This document shows positions 47,252 through 53,194 of a stretch of DNA of 53,194 bases, piece by piece (positions within the stretch are counted from its first letter, which is position 1; every line of letters begins with the position of its first letter). The stretch spans positions 1 to 53,194 of the forward strand of contig CAITZM010000086.1 in the NCBI GenBank assembly GCA_903896925.1, in the 5' to 3' direction. The notes below the pieces were generated by a model. It ran no database searches, was not told the origin of the DNA, and worked only from the letters and a program-made list of their open reading frames with translations. The translations under genes and the position numbers were made by a program. This DNA comes from an uncultured Lentisphaerota bacterium. Its GTDB lineage: Bacteria > Verrucomicrobiota > Kiritimatiellia > CAIQIC01.

Positions 47252-48973
47252 ATGAAGACAAAAAAACAAAGCGTACGCAGACTCGCCACGAGTGCGTTGC
47301 TCACCGTGTTGGTGACCGGCGTCACCCTGCTCGGTTCTGCACAGGAAAACCGCCCGCCGCGTCAAGGCGGCGGACAAGGCCAGGGCCGCAACCGCGATGC
47401 TGGCGGCGGCGGTGGCGGTGGCCGGCATGACATGCCGGAGAACAAAACGCCGACCTCGCCGAATCCAGGGCAGACCGTCGGCCTGTTCCTCAACACACCC
47501 AAGGCGTGCCCCGGCTATACACTGATGGCACCGAAGCACAACACCGTCACCTACCTCATCGATAACCAGGGCCGCTCTGTCCATCAGTGGAAGAGCGCCT
47601 ATGAGCCGGGGCAAACCGTCTACCTGCTGCCGAACGGACACCTGCTGCGCTCCTGCATGGTCAGAGTGCAGGGCGGCACCGGCGGCGGCGAAGGCGGACG
47701 CATCGAGGAGTACGACTGGGACGGCAACCTGGTCTGGGAATTCACCCACGCCACCCGCGAGTATCAGTTGCATCACGACATCAAGCCGCTGGCGAACGGC
47801 CACATCCTCGCGCTGATGGTCGAACGCAAAACCTTGGCGCAGGCGGTGGCGGCCGGTTTCACCGAGCAGCAGCTGCGCGATGAATTTCTCGTGCCCGATG
47901 CCGTCGTGGAGATCGAGCCGATCTATCCCAAGGGCGGCAAGATCGTCTGGGAATGGCATGTCTGGGATCATCTGATCCAGAGCACAGACAAATCCAAGCC
48001 CGGCTATGGCGATCCCGCCGCGCATCCGGAACTGGTGGATGTGGCCTGCAACGGGCGCGCCACGGCCGCGTTCTGGAACCATATGAACTCGCTCGACTAC
48101 AACGCCAAGCTCGACCAGATCGTCTTGAGCGTCCGCGGCTGCAACGAAATCTGGATCATCGATCACGGCACGACCACACAGGAAGCCGCCAGTCACAGCG
48201 GCGGCAAGCAGGGCAAAGGCGGCGACCTGCTCTATCGCTGGGGCAATCCTGCGGCGTACAAACGCGGCACGCTGCAGGACAAGCAACTGGTCCAGCAGCA
48301 CGACGCCCTGTGGATTCCCGAAGGCTATCCCGGCGCCGGGCACATGACGATCTTCAACAACGGCTATGACCGCGGTTGGTCGAGCGTCGAGGAAATCGTC
48401 CTGCCGGTGGAGGCCAGCGGCCGCTATCCGCTCCAAGCCGGAAAAACCTACGGCCCCGAAAAACCCATCTGGCACTACGAGGCCAAAAATCGCACCGACT
48501 TTTTCTCCGCCGAAATTTCCGGCGCGTGTCGTCTGCCCAATGGCAACACCCTCATCTGCGGCGGCATCGTGGGCAATCTGTTCGAGGTCACGCCCGCCGG
48601 CGAGATGGTCTGGCAATACGTCAACCCGATGGTCCGCGGCGGCATCCTGGCGCAGGGCGAGCTCCCCGGCAAGGATATGCGCGGTCATCTGTGGAACGCC
48701 GTCTTCCAAGTGAGCCGCTACGCGCCCGATTATCCCGGCCTCAAGGGCCGCGACCTCACCCCGCAGGGCGTGATCGAATTGCCCGCCGACCAGAAGGGCA
48801 AGACCGGCATGCACCTGATGACCGAAGCCCAACGCACCGACAAGCCCGGTGGCGGCGGAGGCGGTGGCGACGGAAAGCGCGCCGGGGGCAATCGCGGTGA
48901 GCGTCCCCCGCGCGATGGCCAGCCAGGACAAGGCGGCGGTCAGCGTCCTCCGCCCCCGCCGGATCAGCAGTAG
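47252..48973 (+). CDS. Secreted arylsulfotransferase-like beta-propeller (type B)
   Basis: 573 residues. Start at ATG 47252, chosen because GGAG is well placed and the signal peptide 'MKTKKQSVRRLATSALLTVL' begins there; in-frame ATGs at 47216 (overlapping the previous stop) and 47240 are possible. After a Gly/Arg/Gln-rich linker comes one propeller: 'QTVGLFLNTPKACPGYTLMAP', 'QLHHDIKPLANGHI', 'IVWEWHVWDHLIQS', 'WNHMNSLDYN', 'QHDALWIPEG', 'NGNTLICGGIVGNLFEV'. This is the same subtype as the C-terminal ASST of the giant protein, and the His positions are kept. The tail is Gly/Arg/Pro-rich and ends 'QRPPPPPDQQ'. Confidence 0.82.
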   Translation: MKTKKQSVRRLATSALLTVLVTGVTLLGSAQENRPPRQGGGQGQGRNRDAGGGGGGGRHDMPENKTPTSPNPGQTVGLFLNTPKACPGYTLMAPKHNTVTYLIDNQGRSVHQWKSAYEPGQTVYLLPNGHLLRSCMVRVQGGTGGGEGGRIEEYDWDGNLVWEFTHATREYQLHHDIKPLANGHILALMVERKTLAQAVAAGFTEQQLRDEFLVPDAVVEIEPIYPKGGKIVWEWHVWDHLIQSTDKSKPGYGDPAAHPELVDVACNGRATAAFWNHMNSLDYNAKLDQIVLSVRGCNEIWIIDHGTTTQEAASHSGGKQGKGGDLLYRWGNPAAYKRGTLQDKQLVQQHDALWIPEGYPGAGHMTIFNNGYDRGWSSVEEIVLPVEASGRYPLQAGKTYGPEKPIWHYEAKNRTDFFSAEISGACRLPNGNTLICGGIVGNLFEVTPAGEMVWQYVNPMVRGGILAQGELPGKDMRGHLWNAVFQVSRYAPDYPGLKGRDLTPQGVIELPADQKGKTGMHLMTEAQRTDKPGGGGGGGDGKRAGGNRGERPPRDGQPGQGGGQRPPPPPDQQ

Positions 48974-48992
48974 AAATTAGGAGGGCTCTGCC

Positions 48993-49862
48993 ATGAAACG
49001 ATTGATCGTTTGCCTTTGCATCGTGGCGGCGGGCACGGCGAACGGGCTCGACTTCTCGGCGCCGGTCGAGAAACTCGCCGGTGACTTCAAGTTCACCGAA
49101 GGCCCGCTTTGGCTCGCAGCGAAGAACGAACTGCTCTTCAGCGATATCCCCGCCAACCGCATCATGCGTTTCAAGGATGGCAGGTGTGAGACGTTCCGCA
49201 CACCGAGCGATAACTCCAACGGTCTGACGCTCGACAGGCAGGGCCGCCTGATCGCCTGCGAACAGGGCGCGCGCCGCGTCACACGCACCGAACATGACGG
49301 GAAAGTTGTCGCGCTCGCCGAGCGCTTTGAAGGTAGGCGGCTCAACAGTCCGAACGATGTCGTCGTCAAGAGCGATGGCACGCTCTACTTCACCGATCCG
49401 CCGTTCGCCGTGAAGCGCAACGAACGCGAGCTGGATTTCTGCGGCGTCTATCGCATCGCGCCGGACGGCAAGACGCTGACGGCCGTCGCCAGGGATTTCC
49501 AGAAGCCCAACGGCCTCGCCTTCACGCCCGACGAGAAGATTCTTTACATCAACGACACCGAGCGCGGCCACATCCGCGCCTTTGCGGTGGCCGCCGATGG
49601 CTCGCTGGCGAACGGACGCGTCTTCGCGCAGGCGCCCAATGCCGACGGGATGAAGGTGGACGTGGAAGGCAACGTCTACTGCGCCTGCAAGCCGGGGGTG
49701 ATGGTCTTTGACCCAACCGGAAAGCTGTTACACACCTACACCCTGTCTGACCAACCCACCAACCTCGCCTTTGGCGGGACTGACCTGAAGACGCTGTTCA
49801 TCACCGCCCGCCCCACCCTGTACCAAGCGCGCGTGAGCGTGCCGGGCTTCAAAGTTCCCTGA
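48993..49862 (+). CDS. Exported SMP-30/gluconolactonase-like protein
   Basis: 289 residues with a signal peptide ('MKRLIVCLCIVAAGTANG'). Six-bladed propeller of the SMP-30/gluconolactonase/LRE family. The metal ligands are visible: Glu36 in 'FTEGPLW', Asn in 'LNSPNDVVV' and 'QKPNGLAF', and Asp in 'ADGMKVD'. These enzymes hydrolyse sugar lactones or related esters with a divalent metal. AGGAGG precedes the ATG; 19 bases follow the ASST gene stop, so it is within the operon. In this setting it may act on a product of the ASST/SUMF proteins (inference). Confidence 0.85.
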   Translation: MKRLIVCLCIVAAGTANGLDFSAPVEKLAGDFKFTEGPLWLAAKNELLFSDIPANRIMRFKDGRCETFRTPSDNSNGLTLDRQGRLIACEQGARRVTRTEHDGKVVALAERFEGRRLNSPNDVVVKSDGTLYFTDPPFAVKRNERELDFCGVYRIAPDGKTLTAVARDFQKPNGLAFTPDEKILYINDTERGHIRAFAVAADGSLANGRVFAQAPNADGMKVDVEGNVYCACKPGVMVFDPTGKLLHTYTLSDQPTNLAFGGTDLKTLFITARPTLYQARVSVPGFKVP

Positions 49863-49908
49863 ACCTTCCAACTCCCAAACCCTACGAAGCATGACCAAGG
49901 AGCTCCAT

Positions 49909-51528
49909 ATGAAACGACTAGTGCTCGCCTGCGCTTTGCTCGCCGGTTCGGCGTTTGCCTATGAACGGTTGCAAGGGCCGACCGAACTGCTCTTCTGCGA
50001 CAAGGCGAAGGCGCTCCCCGGCTACACGCTCTTCGGCGTCGGCAGCCGGACCTTCCTGCTCGATCTCGATGGCAAGGTGGTGCACACGTGGCCCATCGGA
50101 ACCAATCCGCATCTGCTCGATAACGGCAACATTCTCGACGCGGGCAAGGATGACCCCAGCGGCTTCTCCGGCTTCAAGGAAGTGGACTGGGACGGCAAGA
50201 CAGTCTGGGAATACACCGAGAAGCGGGAAGGCTACGCGCCGCATCACGACTGGGTACGCATCTTCAACAAAAAGCTGAACGCGCCGACCACGCTCTACAT
50301 CGCCAACAAGTCCATCACCGATGCGCAGGCCATCGCCGCCGGCGCCGACCCGAAGAACGGGCCTTATGACAGCGGCCAGATGGATGCCGTCGTCGAGGTG
50401 GATATGCAGGGGAACGTGGTGTGGGAGTGGTGCTTCTTCGACCATGTGGTGCAGGCTGTGGATGCCAGCAAAGCGAACTACGTCGGCCAGGGAAAAACCG
50501 TCGCGGATCATCCCGGCCGCATCAACATCAACATGCCCGGCCGCCCGCTGAAGCGCGACTGGCTGCACTGCAACTCGATGGACTACAACCCGGAGTCCGG
50601 CCACGTCGTCATAAACTCCGTGCAGGGCGAACTCTATGTGGTGGACCACGACGGGACGTTCGTCGCCGGCGATGCCAAGGCCAGCATCGCCAAGGCCGCA
50701 GGGCCGGCGGGCGATTTCCTGTACCGCTTCGGCGATCCGGCCCGCTACCAGCAGGGCGATCCGCCGAAAATTATGGAGAACTGGGATTCGGCGACCTCCG
50801 GCCACAAGCAGATGGGCGGCGCGCACGATGTGCACTGGATTCACGCGGGCCTGCCCGGCGCGGGCCACCTCATGATCTTCAACAACGGTCAGTATCTCTA
50901 CCAGCGCACGCCGCAGTCCTCGGCGCTCGAGATCAATCCGTTCCTCGACGGGAACGGGCAGGACACGGGCAAGTATGTGAACCCGCCCGACGCCGGCTAC
51001 CGGCGCGAGACCTATGACCACGACACGCACAACCAGCCACGGCAGATCTCCAAGCAGATTGTCTGGAGCTATCGCTCCGTGAACAGCCACGGCTGCTTCA
51101 GCCATATCGGCTCCAGCGCGCAGCGGCTGCCGAACGGAGGCGTCTTCATCTGCTCCGACACCGAAGGACATTTCTTCGAGATCACCGCCAAGGGCGAACT
51201 GGCGTGGGAATACATCAATCCCGTCACGCGCGACGGCGCGGTCAAGACGCTGGGCGATGCGCTGCCGATGGTGAACTCCGCCTTCCGCGCCTATCGCATT
51301 GCCGCCGATCATCCCGCGCTCCAGGGGCGCGACCTGACGCCGAAAGGCACGATCACCGAGCGTGCCGAGCAGGGGGTCGACACGTACAAGCGCCGTCCGC
51401 CCGAAGACCGCACGAAAGGCAAAGACGGCAACGACGAGCGCCGCGGCAAGGGTGGCAAAGGCGGGGGTCGCGGCGGTAAGGGCGGCCAGCGCAGTGGCGA
51501 CGACCGCCCGCCGCGCGATGACAAGTAA
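49909..51528 (+). CDS. Secreted arylsulfotransferase-like beta-propeller (type A)
   Basis: 539 residues: signal peptide 'MKRLVLACALLAGSAFA', then 'YERLQGPTELLFCDKAKALPG', closely matching 31336 and the N-terminus of the giant protein. Conserved boxes: 'YAPHHDWVRIFNKKL', 'VVWEWCFFDHVVQ', 'WLHCNSMDYN', 'HDVHWIHAG', 'GVFICSDTEGHFFEIT'. All three His positions are present. The C-terminal 60 residues are Lys/Arg/Gly/Asp-rich and end 'DDRPPRDDK'. AAGGAG is 7 bases from ATG 49909; the ATG at 49891 lacks one. Last gene of the 45408 unit. Confidence 0.83.
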   Translation: MKRLVLACALLAGSAFAYERLQGPTELLFCDKAKALPGYTLFGVGSRTFLLDLDGKVVHTWPIGTNPHLLDNGNILDAGKDDPSGFSGFKEVDWDGKTVWEYTEKREGYAPHHDWVRIFNKKLNAPTTLYIANKSITDAQAIAAGADPKNGPYDSGQMDAVVEVDMQGNVVWEWCFFDHVVQAVDASKANYVGQGKTVADHPGRININMPGRPLKRDWLHCNSMDYNPESGHVVINSVQGELYVVDHDGTFVAGDAKASIAKAAGPAGDFLYRFGDPARYQQGDPPKIMENWDSATSGHKQMGGAHDVHWIHAGLPGAGHLMIFNNGQYLYQRTPQSSALEINPFLDGNGQDTGKYVNPPDAGYRRETYDHDTHNQPRQISKQIVWSYRSVNSHGCFSHIGSSAQRLPNGGVFICSDTEGHFFEITAKGELAWEYINPVTRDGAVKTLGDALPMVNSAFRAYRIAADHPALQGRDLTPKGTITERAEQGVDTYKRRPPEDRTKGKDGNDERRGKGGKGGGRGGKGGQRSGDDRPPRDDK

Positions 51529-51874
51529 GCCGACGCCATCTGCGCTGAAGCGACGCCCCCCTGCCGGCTTGCCCGGCAGGGACATGAGTTGGGTGGCGGG
51601 TGCAAGGTAGCTACTGAACTGCGTTCCAGCGGTACAAGCCCGCCGGGGGCAGGCGCATGGACTCTTCCAAGCCGGAGGGTGGCATGGATGGAGTTGGGGC
51701 GGGCCGCACTCTCACGAGTACGGCCACAAAAGAGCGCACCAGTACGGCAACAACGGCTCGTGCTGGAAAGACCGCCCGTAGCCGCGTTCGTCAGAACGCG
51801 GCCAACCCGCTCTGTAACCCACCCGAAAAACAGCCGTCCAACGGGCAACTGCACAGACAGCCAGCTGCGGTGTG
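51529..51874. other. 346-base convergent intergenic region with hairpins and repeats
   Basis: 51559-51581: strong 9-bp hairpin CCCTGCCGG / CCGGCAGGG without a T run, a possible transcript end. 51704-51727: hairpin of the CCGCACTC type followed by CCAC (GTGG variant of GTAG on the minus strand). 51778-51801: GTAG plus stem CCGCGTT / AACGCGG, loop CGTCAG. The sequence between them partly matches 52852-53014. No gene. Confidence 0.6.
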
Positions 51875-52723
51875 TTACTTCTTGAGCGCTTTGCCCACGG
51901 CTTCGCCGAGCGCCTCGCCACGGAGACCCTTGCCGAGAATCTTGCCGTCGGGACCGACCAGCACGGTGAAGGGGATGCCGTTGACTCCGTACTGCCCGGC
52001 GAGCTTGTTCTTCCAGCCCTGCCCGTCGAAGTACTGTGCCCACGTCATGCCCTCATGGGCCTTGATGAAGCCATCGAGCTTCTCGCGGCTGGAGTCCAGG
52101 CTGATGCCGATGACCTCAAAGCCCTGGCTGTGGTATTTCTTGTAGGTCTCGATCACGTTCGGCAGCTCTTGTACGCACGGGCCGCACCACGTGGCCCAGA
52201 AATCCACCAACACCACCTTGCCCTTGAAGTTGCCCACGGAAAGCGGCTGGCCGGCCAGATCCTTCTCGTTGAAGTCCGGGAAAGGCAGGCCCGGCGCAAG
52301 CTGGGCCTGCACCTTGTCAGCTGCCGCCTTCTGGGCCTGCTGCTTCGCGAAATTCTCGATGTACTTCGTGCCCTTGTAATCCGCCTGCATCTGCTTGATC
52401 AGTTTCTCCGCGGTCGCCTTGTCACCGAGCACCTGTTCATAGAGCATCGCCTTCATGAACACCACATGCGCCATGTCGTCGGTCTTTTCGCCGGCGTGCT
52501 TGGCGATGAGCGCATCGAAGGCTTTGAATTTGTCCGCGAGATCGGCGGCGGTGACCTTGCCCTGCTTCTCCTTGAGCAGAAGCCTGACGTCCTTCACGAT
52601 GGCGGCCATTTCGGTTTGCACCGGGCTGGGCGCCGGGCGCGCGCTGCCCGGCGTTTGCGCCTGCAGGACCGCCGGCGCCAACAAGGCGACGGCGAGAAGG
52701 CTGACGATCCATTTGCTTTGCAT
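51875..52723 (-). CDS. Exported thioredoxin-like (TlpA/ResA family) protein
   Basis: 282 residues. Signal peptide ('MQSKWIVSLLAVALLAPAVLQAQ'), a helical N-terminal domain of about 120 residues, and a TlpA/ResA thioredoxin fold from about 148. 'VLVDFWATWCGPCVQELPNV' holds the redox pair Cys180 and Cys183, and the cis-Pro is in 'NGIPFTVLV'. It would act as a periplasmic thiol-disulfide oxidoreductase, often serving cytochrome c maturation or reducing specific proteins. GGAGGA lies 6 bases before ATG 52723; the longer frame upstream is rejected. Stands alone between repeat-rich gaps, convergent with 49909. Confidence 0.88.
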   Translation of the reverse strand: MQSKWIVSLLAVALLAPAVLQAQTPGSARPAPSPVQTEMAAIVKDVRLLLKEKQGKVTAADLADKFKAFDALIAKHAGEKTDDMAHVVFMKAMLYEQVLGDKATAEKLIKQMQADYKGTKYIENFAKQQAQKAAADKVQAQLAPGLPFPDFNEKDLAGQPLSVGNFKGKVVLVDFWATWCGPCVQELPNVIETYKKYHSQGFEVIGISLDSSREKLDGFIKAHEGMTWAQYFDGQGWKNKLAGQYGVNGIPFTVLVGPDGKILGKGLRGEALGEAVGKALKK

Positions 52724-53194
52724 GGCTGTCCTCCGTGATATCAACTTTTTCCCGCTCACGGGCCCGCGTCCCGCGCGGGCCGCATCGCGAACGGCGCGCA
52801 TCCTAGGCGGTTACACGGCCGGCGCAAAGTGTTTTGTTTGCCTCTTCCTCCTGAAGTAGCCGCGTTCGTCAGAACGCGGCCAGCCCGCCCCGCAAACCAC
52901 CCTGCAAACAAGCGCCAAACGGGCGACGGCACACACACCCGTCCGCTGCTTCCAAGGGCGGGGAGACTGCGTTGCTAGAGTTGGGGCGAGCCGCACTCTC
53001 ACGAGTGCGGCTACTAAGCCTTACGAATCACAGGAGGGCGTCTGCCCGGTGCATGACTTTGTAACCATGGTTCTGTTGGCCGCTTCTTCCTGAAGTAGCC
53101 GCGTTCGTCAGAACGCGGCCAGCCCGCCCTGCAACCCACCCTGCAAACAAGCGCCAAACGGGCGACGGCACACACACCCGTCCGCTGCTTCCAA
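52724..53194. repeat. Gene-free window end with 104-base direct repeat and GTAG-hairpins
   Basis: 52852-52955 recurs at 53091-53194 (offset 239) almost unchanged; the second copy is cut by the window edge. Each copy starts with a GTAG-hairpin (52856-52879 and 53095-53118; stem CCGCGTT / AACGCGG). A hairpin in the opposite orientation (52991-53010, then CTAC 53011-53014) closes the first copy, so the unit is about 160 bases bounded by inverted GTAG-hairpins, like a small non-autonomous element. No gene seen. Confidence 0.65.

Overview
The window looks like a chromosomal stretch of a GC-rich, Gram-negative-type bacterium of the PVC group, most likely Verrucomicrobiota or Kiritimatiellota. The reasons are the many secreted proteins and lipoproteins, one PEP-CTERM protein, giant repeat-rich exoproteins with 'DDGxHxDGxAGDGxFGAQ' modules, and intergenic repeats of the TTCC..CCTTGGAA, GAACATCGAACATC and CACGGATTTCACCGATTTCAC kinds. 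The phylum call is inference. No rRNA, tRNA or CRISPR array was seen.

Layout. 1-5067: a possible transposase fragment, a CsgG/LpoB-like lipoprotein with two FN3 domains, a second lipoprotein, a small HTH-like protein, acylphosphatase, signal peptidase I coupled to a membrane-anchored NTF2-like protein, and an IspD-like protein that lacks the usual catalytic motifs. 5243-10307: a DUF1015 protein diverges from a split cobalamin-dependent methionine synthase (a homocysteine S-methyltransferase unit, then a pterin/B12/activation unit) followed by rubredoxin. 10641-14948: an REC-GAF-GGDEF-REC-HD-GYP c-di-GMP enzyme, a tri-haem cytochrome c peroxidase-like protein and a small unknown protein. 15717-21353 (minus strand): an FAD amine-oxidase-like protein, a GT-C/PMT membrane glycosyltransferase, and an OmpR-type two-component pair whose kinase carries a one-base frameshift. 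21518-23984: three secreted Gln/Gly/Pro-rich proteins (EF-hand, repeat-only, Spy-like) diverging from that pair. 24313-28765: an overlapping three-gene unit (PQQ-type propeller, NodB-fold-like protein, DUF1566 protein). 29067-31210: a second OmpR-type two-component pair on the minus strand.

The most striking region is 31336-51528. It encodes five arylsulfotransferase-like (ASST) beta-propeller domains in four genes, two SUMF1/FGE-fold domains, two metallophosphoesterase domains, a PEBP/YbhB domain and an SMP-30 lactonase. They sit around one uninterrupted 10.6-kb gene encoding a 3548-residue secreted fusion: ASST - beta modules - phosphoesterase - beta modules - phosphoesterase - beta modules - SUMF - ASST - Ca-binding repeats. 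The SUMF-then-ASST order inside the giant protein repeats the order of two separate overlapping genes downstream (45408 and 47252). The two transcription units start behind the same promoter-like leader (31266 and 45338), and the second two-component system diverges from the first of these. I read this as a co-regulated extracytoplasmic ester-processing (sulfate and/or phosphate) system that I do not recognise as described; its substrate is unknown.

Intergenic DNA is full of hairpins with a GTAG tetranucleotide at the stem foot, in single and inverted-pair arrangements, closely resembling REP/SMAG elements.
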